This document shows, one piece after another, positions 7,869 through 16,704 of a stretch of DNA of 64,000 nt. The position numbers and the translations under genes were made by a program. How positions within the stretch are numbered: the first letter of the stretch is position 1; each line of letters starts with the position of its first letter. Source of the stretch: Nocardioides plantarum (GTDB lineage: Bacteria > Actinomycetota > Actinomycetes > Propionibacteriales > Nocardioidaceae); the NCBI RefSeq assembly GCF_006346395.1, contig NZ_VDMS01000001.1, forward strand, positions 2,356,001 to 2,420,000, given 5' to 3'. Under the pieces are notes generated by a model. The model was not told where the DNA came from. It saw nothing but the letters and a program-made list of their open reading frames with translations, and searched no databases.

Positions 7869-8807
7869 ATGTCCGCCACCGCCCAGACCACCGCAGCCCC
7901 GGGGCTGGTGACCGCGCGCCCCCGACGGGGCGCCGGCGCCTGGCCCGTGCTCCGCTCCGTGCTGCTCGGCCTGCTGGGCCTGGTCGCGGTCGCCGGGCTG
8001 TGGGAGGCCTACAAGGCGCTCGCCCCCGAGGACGGCGTGATGGTCGGCGACAACCGGGTGCTGCCGCGCACGACCGACCTGGCCATGCCCCACGTGTGGG
8101 ACATGGCGCAGCGCCTGGGCGAGCCGGTCACCGGGATGCGGGGCGCCGAGCCGCTGTGGCAGGCGGTGGCCGACGCGGTCGTCGTCTCCCTCAAGGTCGC
8201 GGCCGCCGGCTGGCTGGTCGGCACGGTGATCGGTCTGCTGCTGGCCGTGCTGATGGCGCGGCTGCGGGTCCTCGAGTTCGGCCTGCTGCCCTGGATCGTG
8301 CTGAGCCAGACCGTTCCCCTGATCGCCTTCGCGCCGATGGTGCGCAGCTGGGGCTCGCGCATCGAGATCGGCGGGTGGCAGTGGCCGCCGTGGATGTCGG
8401 TGGCCCTGATCGCCAGCTACCTCGCGTTCTTCCCGGTGGCCGTCGGGGCGTTGCGCGGCCTCCAGGCCTCCGACCGCATCCACACCGAGCTGATGCGCAC
8501 CTACGACGCAGGATGGTGGGCCACGCTGGTGCGGGTCCGACTGCCGGCGTCGGTGCCCTACCTGCTGCCGGCCCTGCGCCTCGGCGCGGCCGGGGCCGTC
8601 GTGGGCACCGTCGTGGCCGAGGTCTCGATCGTCTATCCCGACGGCATCGGCCGGATGCTCGTCACCTACGCCGGGCAGGCCTCCGGTGACCCGGAGAAGG
8701 CGTGGGCCCCGATCTTCGGCGCCGTCGTGCTCGGCCTCGTCGCGGCCGCCTTCATCGCGCTCCTCGGCGTGCTCCTGCGCCGCTACCGACGTGGTGAGGC
8801 CACATGA
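7869..8807 (+). CDS. ABC transporter permease
   Basis: 312 residues from ATG 7869 (a TTG at 7863 is in frame). About six membrane helices of the BPD-transporter inner membrane type and a long periplasmic insert after the first helix (about residues 50-95). The EAA-type cytoplasmic loop reads ELMRTYDAGWWATLVRVRLPASVPYLLPALR, the surface that docks on the ATPase. Family resembles SsuC/TauC and the permeases that import thiamine-pyrimidine or riboflavin precursors. ATGA overlap with the ATPase gene. With the second permease it would form a heterodimeric pore, probably for a pyrimidine or its breakdown product. Confidence 0.8.
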   Translation: MSATAQTTAAPGLVTARPRRGAGAWPVLRSVLLGLLGLVAVAGLWEAYKALAPEDGVMVGDNRVLPRTTDLAMPHVWDMAQRLGEPVTGMRGAEPLWQAVADAVVVSLKVAAAGWLVGTVIGLLLAVLMARLRVLEFGLLPWIVLSQTVPLIAFAPMVRSWGSRIEIGGWQWPPWMSVALIASYLAFFPVAVGALRGLQASDRIHTELMRTYDAGWWATLVRVRLPASVPYLLPALRLGAAGAVVGTVVAEVSIVYPDGIGRMLVTYAGQASGDPEKAWAPIFGAVVLGLVAAAFIALLGVLLRRYRRGEAT

Positions 8808-9691
8808 GCACCGCCGTACCCCCCGACCCAGAGGACACCGTGGATCTCGACAAGCGCACCCCCGCGACCGGCTCGACCTCGTCGGCGTTCGGCGCCCCGC
8901 CGGCCGTCGAGGCGGTCGGCGTCTCCAAGGCGTTCGGCTCACGCAAGCGTCAGGTCGTCGCCCTCTCCGAGGTCGACCTCAGGGTCGCCGCCGGCGAGTT
9001 CGTCGCCCTGATCGGGCCATCGGGCTGCGGCAAGTCGACGCTGATGCGTCTCGTCGCCGATCTCGAGAAGCCGACCAGCGGCACGCTCGAGGTGTTCGGC
9101 AAGCCGGCGAGCCAGGCGCGCGTCGACCAGGACTACGGCATCGCCTTCCAGCAGGCCGGGCTGCTGCCCTGGCGGAGCGTGGCAGGCAACATCTCGCTTC
9201 CCCTCGAGCTGCACGGCGCCTCACGCAACGAGCGCAAGCAGCGGGTGGCCGAGCTGATCGAGCTGGTCGGCCTGACCGACTTCGCCAAGTCCCGGCCCGA
9301 CCAGCTGTCGGGCGGCATGCAGCAGCGGGTCGCCATCGCCCGCTCGCTCGCCGAGCGGCCCCGGCTGCTGCTGATGGACGAGCCCTTCGGTGCCCTCGAC
9401 GAGATGACGCGCGAGCGGATGCAGGCCGAGCTCGCGCGGATCTCGGTCGAGACCGGGGCGGCGGTCGTGTTCGTCACCCACTCCATCCCCGAGGCGGTGT
9501 TCCTCGCCGACCGGGTCGTGGTGATGACCGCACGGCCCGGCCGGATCACCGAGGAGATCGTCACCGGGATCGGGCGCGAGGTGGTCCGCGACCAGCAGCT
9601 GCGCGAGGACCCGGCGTTCTTCACCAAGGTCACCGAGGTGCGCGAGGCGCTGCACGGCGCCCCGGTCGCCTCGAGCGCGGAGGAACGGTGA
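8804..9691 (+). CDS. ABC transporter ATP-binding protein
   Basis: 295 residues with a complete nucleotide-binding domain: Walker A GPSGCGKST, Q-loop FQQAGLLPWR, signature LSGGMQQR, Walker B LLLMDEPFGALDE and switch histidine FVTHS. It belongs to the SsuB/TauB/ThiZ-like nitrate/sulfonate/pyrimidine importer group and carries a ~30-residue acidic N-terminal extension. It energises the importer whose permeases flank it with 4-base overlaps on both sides (ATGA at 8804, GTGA at 9688). Confidence 0.9.
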   Translation: MSTAVPPDPEDTVDLDKRTPATGSTSSAFGAPPAVEAVGVSKAFGSRKRQVVALSEVDLRVAAGEFVALIGPSGCGKSTLMRLVADLEKPTSGTLEVFGKPASQARVDQDYGIAFQQAGLLPWRSVAGNISLPLELHGASRNERKQRVAELIELVGLTDFAKSRPDQLSGGMQQRVAIARSLAERPRLLLMDEPFGALDEMTRERMQAELARISVETGAAVVFVTHSIPEAVFLADRVVVMTARPGRITEEIVTGIGREVVRDQQLREDPAFFTKVTEVREALHGAPVASSAEER

Positions 9692-10470
9692 CCAGCCCGG
9701 CCACCGAGCGGGTCCTGCGGGTCGTGGCGCCCGTGGTGGTGGGGCTCGTCGTGCTGGCGATCTGGCAGTACCTCGTCTCGGTCGTCGGGGTCGCCCCCTA
9801 CCTGCTGCCCGGCCCCCGCGAGATCGGGCAGGAGCTGCAGGACAACGCCGACGCCGTACGCGAGGCGTTCTGGATCACCGGCCGCAACGCCGCCCTCGGC
9901 CTGGTCTTCGGGTCGGTGGTCGGGGTGGTCCTGGCGGGCCTGTCGGCCTGGGCGCGGGTCGTCGACGGCATGCTGGCGTTCGTCGTGGCGTCCCTCGCGG
10001 TCGTCCCGATCGTCGCCCTGGCCCCGGTGCTCAACTCGATGTACGGCGCCGACAGCCAGTACGGCCGCCGGGCCATCGCCGCCATCGCGGCGTTCGTCCC
10101 GGTCTACGTCAACACCGTCCGCGGACTGCGCCAGACGACGCCGCAGCACCGCGACCTCATGCACTCCTACTCGGCGTCGGGGTGGCAGACCTTCCGCTCC
10201 CTGACCCTGCCCTCGGCGGCGCCCTTCGTCATCACCGGCATCCGCGTCGCCAGCTCGCTGGCCGTCATCTCGGCCCTGGTCGCCGAGTACTTCGGCGGAC
10301 CTCGCGGTGGCCTCGGCAGCTTCATCTCCACCTCCGCGGCCACCAGCGCCTACGCCCGAGCCTGGGCCTACGTCGTGGCCGCCATCGTGCTCGGACTGGT
10401 CGCCTACGTCGTCACCGTGCTGCTCGAACGCATCGTGCAGCACCGACTTCCGACCGGAGGCGCCCGTTGA
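9688..10470 (+). CDS. ABC transporter permease
   Basis: 260 residues from GTG 9688, chosen because it overlaps the ATPase stop as GTGA and begins right before the first membrane helix (VVAPVVVGLVVLAIWQYL). About six transmembrane segments; EAA-type loop DLMHSYSASGWQTFRSLTLPSAAPFVITGIRVA. Same family as the permease at 7869, so the pore is probably a heterodimer. An in-frame extension upstream merely runs through the ATPase gene in another frame. Confidence 0.85.
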   Translation: MTSPATERVLRVVAPVVVGLVVLAIWQYLVSVVGVAPYLLPGPREIGQELQDNADAVREAFWITGRNAALGLVFGSVVGVVLAGLSAWARVVDGMLAFVVASLAVVPIVALAPVLNSMYGADSQYGRRAIAAIAAFVPVYVNTVRGLRQTTPQHRDLMHSYSASGWQTFRSLTLPSAAPFVITGIRVASSLAVISALVAEYFGGPRGGLGSFISTSAATSAYARAWAYVVAAIVLGLVAYVVTVLLERIVQHRLPTGGAR

Positions 10471-10534
10471 GGGGCGCCACCCGCCCCGCAGCGTCGCGAG
10501 GCAACCCCATCCATCGCACGCGAGAGGAACTCAC

Positions 10535-11689
10535 ATGATCAACAGGATGCGCCGCACCATCGCGGCCGGGGCGACCGTGCTGGCGGCGTCGAGCTTCCTC
10601 GCCGCCTGCGGCGGCGACGGGGACGACGACAAGGCGGGCGGCAGCGGCGGCGGCGACTGCAACACGTCGAACGACGTCAAGCTGCAGCTGCAGTGGCTGC
10701 CCCAGGCCCAGTTCGCCGGCTACTTCGCCGCCGTCGACCAGGGGTTCTTCGAGGACGAGGGCCTGAACGTCGAGATCATCCCGTCCGGCGGCGACATCGT
10801 CCCGCAGGACGCGCTCGCCGCCGGCGACGCCGACTACGCGATCGCCTGGGTGCCCAAGGTGCTCGGCTCGATCGAGCAGGGCGTCGACCTGACCAACATC
10901 GCGCAGATCTTCCAGCGCTCCGGCACCCTCCAGGTGTCGATGGCCGACTCCGGCATCGACTCGGTCGCCGACTTCGAGGGCAAGAAGATCGGCTCGTGGG
11001 GCTTCGGCAACGAGTGGGAGATCTTCGCCGCGATGGCGGCCGAGGGCCTCGACGCCGAGTCGGTCGAGATCGTCACCCAGGACTTCAACATGAACGCCTT
11101 CCTGCAGGGCGACATCGACGCCGCCCAGGCGATGACCTACAACGAGTACGCCCAGTTGCTCGAGACGCCCAACCCCGACACCGGTGAGCTCTACCAGCCC
11201 GACGACTTCAACGTGATCTCCTACCAGGACACCAAGGGCGCGATGCTCCAGGACGCCATCTGGGCCGACACCGCGTGCCTGAAGGACCCGGCCTTCGTCG
11301 ACCGCACGGTCAAGTTCCTCAAGGCGGTCGTCAAGGGCTGGGCCTACGCCCGCGACAACGTCCAGAAGGCGGCCGACATCACCGTCGCCGCCGGGTCCAG
11401 CTGGGGTCCGAGCCACGAGCTCTGGATGGCCAACGAGACCAACAAGCTGATCTGGCCGGCCGACAACGGCATCGGCGTGATCGACCAGGCCGCCTGGGAC
11501 CAGACCGTCGAGGGTGCGATGGCCGCCGTCAACGAGCAGGGCCAGCACCTGATCACCAAGAAGCCGCCGGCCACGGCGTACGACAACACCTACATCGAGA
11601 AGGCCATCGACGAGCTCGGCGACGAGGTCGACACCAAGGGTGCCGACTACAAGCCGATGGACGTCGAGCTGACCGAGGGCGGCAACTGA
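10535..11689 (+). CDS. ABC transporter substrate-binding lipoprotein, NMT1/THI5-like
   Basis: 384 residues from ATG 10535 preceded by AGAGGAA. Signal peptide with lipobox LAAC (SSFLAACGG) followed by an acidic/glycine linker, so a lipid-anchored extracellular binding protein. The fold is that of the NMT1/THI5-like family (VKLQLQWLPQAQFAGYFAAVDQGFFEDEGLNV at the start of the domain, then GSWGFGNEWE). Relatives bind hydroxymethyl-pyrimidine, riboflavin precursors or cytosine-like rings, which fits an operon for pyrimidine breakdown. It completes the importer formed by the three preceding genes. Confidence 0.85.
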   Translation: MINRMRRTIAAGATVLAASSFLAACGGDGDDDKAGGSGGGDCNTSNDVKLQLQWLPQAQFAGYFAAVDQGFFEDEGLNVEIIPSGGDIVPQDALAAGDADYAIAWVPKVLGSIEQGVDLTNIAQIFQRSGTLQVSMADSGIDSVADFEGKKIGSWGFGNEWEIFAAMAAEGLDAESVEIVTQDFNMNAFLQGDIDAAQAMTYNEYAQLLETPNPDTGELYQPDDFNVISYQDTKGAMLQDAIWADTACLKDPAFVDRTVKFLKAVVKGWAYARDNVQKAADITVAAGSSWGPSHELWMANETNKLIWPADNGIGVIDQAAWDQTVEGAMAAVNEQGQHLITKKPPATAYDNTYIEKAIDELGDEVDTKGADYKPMDVELTEGGN

Positions 11690-11693
11690 CGCG

Positions 11694-11776
11694 TGGTCTC
11701 GAGGCTCGCTCCGCTCGCACCTCGACCGACGCCGGTCGAGGTGCGAGGCGCCCCGGCGCCGAGCCTCGAGACCACC
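11694..11776. repeat. Type A palindromic repeat, two inverted copies
   Basis: Copy 1 (11694-11727) begins TGGTCTCGAGGCTCG and ends GCACCTCGACC; copy 2 (11734-11776) is inverted and has the self-complementary core GGCGCCCCGGCGCC. They fill the gap between the binding-protein gene and the transaminase gene and could fold as a cruciform or mRNA hairpin. Confidence 0.75.
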
Positions 11777-11820
11777 GCACCACCACGACCACGCAACCAC
11801 CACTGGCAGGGAGACCGACG

Positions 11821-13155
11821 ATGACGACGGCGACCGAGCAGGACCTCGACGCTCGCACCAAGACGCTCGACAAGGCCCACGTCTTCCACTCGTGGTCTGC
11901 GCAGGCCGCGCTCGACCCGCTCGTGGTCGCCGGCGCTCTCGGCTCGAGGGTGTGGGACCACGCCGGGCGCACCTACCTCGACTTCTCCAGCCAGCTGGTC
12001 AACGTCAACATCGGCCACCAGCACCCGGCGGTCGTGGCCGCCATCCAGGAGCAGGCCGGGCTGCTGGCGACCATCGCGCCGTCGACGGCCAACCTGGCGC
12101 GCGGCGAGGCCGCCCGGCGGATCACCGACCGCGCCGGCGACACGATGAACAAGGTGTTCTTCACCAACGGTGGCGCCGACGCGATCGAGAACGCGATCCG
12201 GATGGCGCGGCTGCACACCAAGCGCGACAAGGTCGTCTCGACCTACCGCAGCTATCACGGCAACACCGGCGCGGCCGTCGTCGCGACCGGTGACTGGCGG
12301 CGGGTGCCCAACGAGTACGCCCGCGGCCACGTCCACGTCTTCGGCCCGTTCCTCTACCGCAGCGAGTTCTGGGCCACGTCGCCCGAGCAGGAGTCCGAGC
12401 GCGCGTTGCAGCACCTGCGCCGGGTGATCGAGGTCGAGGGCCCGGCGTCGGTCGCGGCCGTGCTGCTCGAGTCGATCCCCGGTACGGCGGGGGTGCTGGT
12501 CCCGCCGCCGGGCTACCTCGCGGGGGTGCGCGAGCTGTGCGACGCGCACGGCATCGTGCTGATCCTCGACGAGGTCATGGCCGGGTTCGGCCGGGCGGGG
12601 GAGTGGTTCGCCCACGACGCCTTCGACACCGGCCGCGGACCCGACCTGATCGCCTTCGCCAAGGGCGTCAACTCCGGCTACGTCCCGGTGGGCGGGGTCG
12701 TGATCAGCGACGAGATCGCCGCCGACTTCGACGAGACCGTCTTCCCGGGCGGGCTGACCTACTCCGGCCATCCGCTCGCGGCCGCCTCGATCGTCGCGAC
12801 GCTCGACGCGATGGAGTCCGAGGGCATCGTCGACCACGCCCGCAGCATCGGCGCCGACGTGATCGGGCCCGGCCTGCGCGAGCTGGCCGAGCGCCACCCG
12901 GTGGTCGGCGAGGTGCGGGGGCTCGGCGTCTTCTGGGCCCTCGACCTCGTGTCGGACGCCGAGACCCGCACCCCGGTGGCCCCCGCCCTCATCGGGCTGG
13001 CCAAGAAGGAGGCCCTGGCCCGCGGCCTGGTGCCCTTCGCGGCCGACAACCGCATCCACGTCGTACCCCCGTGCGTCGTCACCGCCGACGAGGTCGCCGA
13101 GGCCCTGGCGATCTACGACGACGTCCTCACCCTGCTCGACAAGGAGATCTCCTGA
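11821..13155 (+). CDS. Class III PLP aminotransferase, probable beta-alanine (omega) transaminase
   Basis: 444 residues, ATG 11821 with GGGAG before it. Class III aminotransferase fold: substrate loop FSSQLVNVNIGHQHP, PLP phosphate site GGADAIENAIRMAR, aspartate in LILDEVMAGFGR and the PLP lysine K281 in FAKGVNSGY. These enzymes move the amino group of beta-alanine or beta-aminoisobutyrate to pyruvate or 2-oxoglutarate, giving malonate semialdehyde or methylmalonate semialdehyde. The operon makes those beta-amino acids with its first two enzymes and consumes the aldehyde with the next gene product, whose start codon overlaps this stop (TGATG). Confidence 0.8.
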   Translation: MTTATEQDLDARTKTLDKAHVFHSWSAQAALDPLVVAGALGSRVWDHAGRTYLDFSSQLVNVNIGHQHPAVVAAIQEQAGLLATIAPSTANLARGEAARRITDRAGDTMNKVFFTNGGADAIENAIRMARLHTKRDKVVSTYRSYHGNTGAAVVATGDWRRVPNEYARGHVHVFGPFLYRSEFWATSPEQESERALQHLRRVIEVEGPASVAAVLLESIPGTAGVLVPPPGYLAGVRELCDAHGIVLILDEVMAGFGRAGEWFAHDAFDTGRGPDLIAFAKGVNSGYVPVGGVVISDEIAADFDETVFPGGLTYSGHPLAAASIVATLDAMESEGIVDHARSIGADVIGPGLRELAERHPVVGEVRGLGVFWALDLVSDAETRTPVAPALIGLAKKEALARGLVPFAADNRIHVVPPCVVTADEVAEALAIYDDVLTLLDKEIS

Positions 13156-14690
13156 TGACCACCGACCAGACCGCCACCCCCACGCTCGACCACTGGATCG
13201 CCGGCGCGCTCACCGCCGGCGCGTCCGAGCGGACCGCCCCCGTCTACGACCCCGCGCTCGGTGAGGTCACCAAGCACGTGCGGCTCGGCTCGACCGCCGA
13301 CGTCGACACGGCCGTGGCAGCCGCGCGGGCGGCGTACGCCGGGGTGGACGGCAAGGGTGGCTGGGGCCGGTCGTCGATCGCGAAGCGCCAGACGGTGATG
13401 TTCAAGTTCCGCGAGCTGCTCGACGGGCGACGCGACGAGCTCGCCGCGATCCTGACCTCCGAGCACGGCAAGGTGCTCTCCGACGCGGCCGGCGAGGTCG
13501 CCCGCGGCATCGAGGTCGTCGAGTTCGCGTGCGCGATGCCCCAGCTGGCCAAGGGCGCCTACTCGCAGAGCGTGTCGACCGACGTCGACGTCTACTCCGT
13601 CAAGGAGCCGCTGGGCGTCGTGGGCATCATCAGCCCGTTCAACTTCCCGGCGATGGTGCCGATGTGGTTCTTCCCCATCGCGATCGCCACCGGCAACACC
13701 GTGGTCCTCAAGCCCTCGGAGAAGGACCCGTCGGTCGCCAACTGGCTCGCCGCGCTGCTCACCGAGGCGGGCCTGCCCGACGGCGTCTTCAACGTCCTGC
13801 ACGGCGACAAGGAGGCCGTCGACGGGCTGCTCGAGCACCCCGACGTCGCCTCGATCTCGTTCGTCGGCTCGACCCCGATCGCCCAGTACGTCTACGAGAA
13901 GGGCACCGCCGCCGGCAAGCGCGTGCAGGCCCTCGGCGGCGCCAAGAACCACATGCTGGTGCTGCCCGACGCCGACCTCGACCTGGTCGCCGACTCCGCC
14001 GTCAACGCCGGTTTCGGCTCCGCGGGCGAGCGCTGCATGGCGATCTCGGTGGTCCTGGCGGTCGACCCGGTCGGTGACGAGCTCGTCGACAAGATCCGCG
14101 ACCGGATGGGCAAGCTCGTCACCGGCGACGGGCGCGGCGGCGCCGACATGGGCCCGCTGATCACCCGCGAGCACCGCGACAAGGTGGCCGGCTACCTCGA
14201 CGTGGCCACCGCCGACGGCGCGTCCGTGGTCGTGGACGGCCGCGGGGTCGTGGCCGACGGCGCGGCCGACGGCTTCTGGCTCGGGCCCTCGCTCGTCGAC
14301 CACGTCGGCACCACGTCGACCGTCTACACCGACGAGATCTTCGGCCCGGTCCTCTCGATCGTCCGCGTGGCGTCGTACGCCGAGGGGCTGGCCCTCATCA
14401 ACGGCGGCCCCTACGGCAACGGCACCGCGATCTTCACCAACGACGGCGGCGCCGCGCGACGCTTCCAGCAGGACGTCGAGGTCGGCATGGTCGGCATCAA
14501 CGTGCCGATCCCGGTGCCGGTTGCCTACCACTCCTTCGGTGGCTGGAAGGCGTCACTGTTCGGCGACGCCAAGGCCTACGGGCCGTCCGGCGTCGACTTC
14601 TTCACGCGCGAGAAGGCGATCACCTCCCGCTGGCTCGACCCGAGCCAGACCAGCAGCGGGCTCAACCTGGGGTTCCCGCAGAACGAGTAG
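13155..14690 (+). CDS. mmsA: CoA-acylating (methyl)malonate-semialdehyde dehydrogenase
   Basis: 511 residues, typical for MmsA. Aldehyde dehydrogenase superfamily with NAD-binding ISPFNFPAMVPMWFFPIAIA, GSTPIAQYVY and the catalytic cysteine C294 in GSAGERCMAIS; the ERCMA signature and PVPVAYHSFGGWK separate the CoA-acylating subgroup from ordinary aldehyde dehydrogenases. It converts malonate or methylmalonate semialdehyde with CoA and NAD to acetyl- or propionyl-CoA and CO2. Last gene of the pyrimidine operon; starts on the previous stop as TGATG. Confidence 0.88.
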   Translation: MTTDQTATPTLDHWIAGALTAGASERTAPVYDPALGEVTKHVRLGSTADVDTAVAAARAAYAGVDGKGGWGRSSIAKRQTVMFKFRELLDGRRDELAAILTSEHGKVLSDAAGEVARGIEVVEFACAMPQLAKGAYSQSVSTDVDVYSVKEPLGVVGIISPFNFPAMVPMWFFPIAIATGNTVVLKPSEKDPSVANWLAALLTEAGLPDGVFNVLHGDKEAVDGLLEHPDVASISFVGSTPIAQYVYEKGTAAGKRVQALGGAKNHMLVLPDADLDLVADSAVNAGFGSAGERCMAISVVLAVDPVGDELVDKIRDRMGKLVTGDGRGGADMGPLITREHRDKVAGYLDVATADGASVVVDGRGVVADGAADGFWLGPSLVDHVGTTSTVYTDEIFGPVLSIVRVASYAEGLALINGGPYGNGTAIFTNDGGAARRFQQDVEVGMVGINVPIPVPVAYHSFGGWKASLFGDAKAYGPSGVDFFTREKAITSRWLDPSQTSSGLNLGFPQNE

Positions 14691-14693
14691 GTC

Positions 14694-14729
14694 GTGTGGG
14701 TGTGGGTGTGGGTGTGGGTGTGGGTGTGG
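14694..14729. repeat. Hexanucleotide microsatellite (GTGTGG)x6
   Basis: Six perfect tandem copies of GTGTGG begin four bases after the mmsA stop codon. It lies in the gap between convergent genes and runs straight into the type C palindromes. Slippage-prone, G-rich on the plus strand. Confidence 0.85.
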
Positions 14730-14732
14730 CGG

Positions 14733-14861
14733 CCAACTCGCGCAATCGAACGAGTTGGTCGGCCGCACCAGCCGCGGCTCCTGGGCAACTCGTTCAATCG
14801 AACGAGTTGGCATCGGATCGGCCGGATTCGGGCCCCCGACCCGTTCGATTGCGCGAGTTGG
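14733..14861. repeat. Type C 25-bp palindromic repeat, three copies
   Basis: Copies at 14734-14758, 14786-14810 and 14838-14861 (the last inverted). Consensus arms are CAACTCG and CGAGTTG around TTCAATCGAA; variants swap TT for CG at the arm end. The three copies are spaced about 27 bases apart between convergent genes. A second three-copy cluster is at 19772-19898. The hairpins could end transcription from both sides, though no T-run follows. Confidence 0.8.
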
Positions 14862-14888
14862 TCGACCCACCCACCCACCCCCACCGCG

Positions 14889-15434
14889 TCAGTCGATGGT
14901 CGTGCCGCGCGGCACCGCGCAGGTCTCCTGGGCCGCCTCGAGCTCGGCGGCCGCGGGGTCGGTCCCGAAGCGGCCGGTGAGCGTGGCGACGAGCGCCTGG
15001 CGCACCCGGTCGGGGGGGACGGCGGCGTCCAGGCACGAGGCGACGGTGGCCGGGTCGAGCTCGGGGTCGCGGGCGACCGCGACGCGCGCGGCGACCTCGG
15101 CGTACGACGTGCAGGAGCCCATCGCGTCGACCCAGGCGTCGGCGACGGTGACGTCGAGCATGGGCGTCACGTCGGTGGCCAAGCCGTCGTCGCGGACCAG
15201 GCCCGCCTCGACGAGCTCGTCGAGGGAGAGCCGGTCGGCGAGGGCGGCGGCGAAGCACTCGCCCTCGGCCAGGACGTCGGCCGACGGCGAGGGGCCGGCG
15301 TACAGCGAGGCGAGGCCGGCCCGGACCCGGTCGGGGGAGGGATCGCGGTCGTCGCTCTGGGAGACGTCGGCGTTGCAGGCCGACAGCGCGAGGGTCGTCG
15401 CCGCGGCCGTCAGCAGGGCCAGGACGGGACGCAC
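14889..15434 (-). CDS. Putative lipoprotein of unknown function
   Basis: 181 residues from GTG 15434. N-terminal signal peptide RPVLALLTAAATTLALSAC ends in a lipobox (LSAC), so it is probably a lipid-anchored exported protein. The mature part is acidic and alanine-rich with three further cysteines (GECFAA, GSCTSY, ASCLDAA and the C-terminal ETCAV) that may form disulfides. No family recognised. The longer ATG start at 15509 would put 25 residues before the signal peptide and run across the divergent acyl-CoA dehydrogenase start, so I reject it. Confidence 0.65.
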   Translation of the reverse strand: MRPVLALLTAAATTLALSACNADVSQSDDRDPSPDRVRAGLASLYAGPSPSADVLAEGECFAAALADRLSLDELVEAGLVRDDGLATDVTPMLDVTVADAWVDAMGSCTSYAEVAARVAVARDPELDPATVASCLDAAVPPDRVRQALVATLTGRFGTDPAAAELEAAQETCAVPRGTTID

Positions 15435-15458
15435 GACGTCGATCCTCCCACGCACGGA

Positions 15459-15464
15459 TAGCGT
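15459..15464 (+). promoter_or_regulatory. Putative -10 box TAGCGT, leaderless start
   Basis: TAGCGT lies 7 bases before the GTG at 15472 inside a 37-base divergent gap, leaving no room for a ribosome binding site. It supports the GTG start of the acyl-CoA dehydrogenase. Confidence 0.5.
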
Positions 15465-15471
15465 GCCTGAC

Positions 15472-16704
15472 GTGGACTTCGCCCCTTCTGCCCAAGCCGC
15501 CGACCTCACCGAGCGCGTACGCGCGTTCCTGGCCGAGGAGCTCGAGCCCGTCGAGCGCGACTACCACCGCGACCTCGCCGCCGCGCGGCTCGCGGGCACC
15601 GCCTGGCAGCCGCTGCCGCTGATCGAGGAGCTCAAGACCAAGGCGCGCGAGCGCGGCTTGTGGAACCTCTTCCTCCCCGCCGGGCACAGCGACCCGTACG
15701 GCGAGGGCCTGAGCAACGTCGACTACGCGCCGATCGCCGAGCTGACCGGCCGCTCCGCGATCGCGCCGCTCGTCCTCAACTGCAACGCCCCCGACACCGG
15801 CAACATGGAGGTGCTGCTCAAGTACGGCACCGAGGCGCAGAAGCAGGAGTGGCTCGAGCCGCTGCTCGCCGGCGAGATCCGCAGTGCGTTCGCGATGACC
15901 GAGCCCGACGTCGCCTCCTCCGACGCCACCAACATGGCCGCGACGGCGGTCGTCGACGGCGACGAGATGGTCATCAACGGCCGCAAGTGGTGGACCTCCG
16001 GCATCGGCCACCCCGACTGCCGCGTGATGATCTTCATGGGCCTCACCGACCCCGACGCCGACCGGCACCACCAGCACACCATGGTGCTCGTGCCGCGTGA
16101 CGCCCCGGGCGTGAAGGTCGAGCGGATGCTGTCGACGATGGGCTTCCAGGACGAGCCGCTCGGCCACGGCGAGGTGTCGTTCACCGACGTCCGGGTGCCG
16201 CTGACCAACGTCATCGGTGGTCCGGGCGAGGCGTTCGCGATCGCCCAGGGTCGCCTCGGGCCGGGCCGCGTCCACCACTGCATGAGGCTGATCGGCCTCG
16301 CCGAGCTGGCCCTCGAGCTGGCCTGCAAGCGGGCCCTGGAGCGCACCGCGTTCGGCAAGCCGATCGCCAACCTCGGCGGCAACCGCGAGCGCATCGCCGA
16401 GGCCCGCATCGCCATCGACTCGGTGCGGCTCCTGGTGCTCAACGCCGCCTGGAAGCTCGACCAGGGCGGCCCGCTCAACGCGCTGTCCGAGGTTGCCCAG
16501 ATCAAGGTCTCGGCGCCCAACGTCGCCCAGCAGGTGATCGACATGGCCATCCAGCTGCACGGCGGCGGCGGCCTGTCCGACGACCACCCGCTCGCCGGCG
16601 CCTGGACCACGGCCCGCGCGCTGCGCCTGGCCGACGGCCCCGACGAGGTGCACCGCGGCGTCGTCGCGCGCCTCGAGCTCGGCAAGTACGGCGCCCGCCG
16701 GTGA
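15472..16704 (+). CDS. Acyl-CoA dehydrogenase (ACAD10/11-like group)
   Basis: 410 residues from GTG 15472. Standard acyl-CoA dehydrogenase domains: N-terminal helices, the flavin/substrate strand AFAMTEPDVASSDATN, WWTSG and the C-terminal helical bundle ending in LHGGGGLSDDHPLAGAW. The MAIQLHGG / DGPDEVHRG region is typical of the long-chain group related to the dehydrogenase half of ACAD11. It overlaps the following APH-like kinase gene (GTGA). In ACAD10/11 the kinase and dehydrogenase are fused and process 4-hydroxyacyl-CoAs through a phosphorylated intermediate; by analogy this pair may do the same. Cytoplasmic FAD enzyme. Confidence 0.85.
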   Translation: MDFAPSAQAADLTERVRAFLAEELEPVERDYHRDLAAARLAGTAWQPLPLIEELKTKARERGLWNLFLPAGHSDPYGEGLSNVDYAPIAELTGRSAIAPLVLNCNAPDTGNMEVLLKYGTEAQKQEWLEPLLAGEIRSAFAMTEPDVASSDATNMAATAVVDGDEMVINGRKWWTSGIGHPDCRVMIFMGLTDPDADRHHQHTMVLVPRDAPGVKVERMLSTMGFQDEPLGHGEVSFTDVRVPLTNVIGGPGEAFAIAQGRLGPGRVHHCMRLIGLAELALELACKRALERTAFGKPIANLGGNRERIAEARIAIDSVRLLVLNAAWKLDQGGPLNALSEVAQIKVSAPNVAQQVIDMAIQLHGGGGLSDDHPLAGAWTTARALRLADGPDEVHRGVVARLELGKYGARR

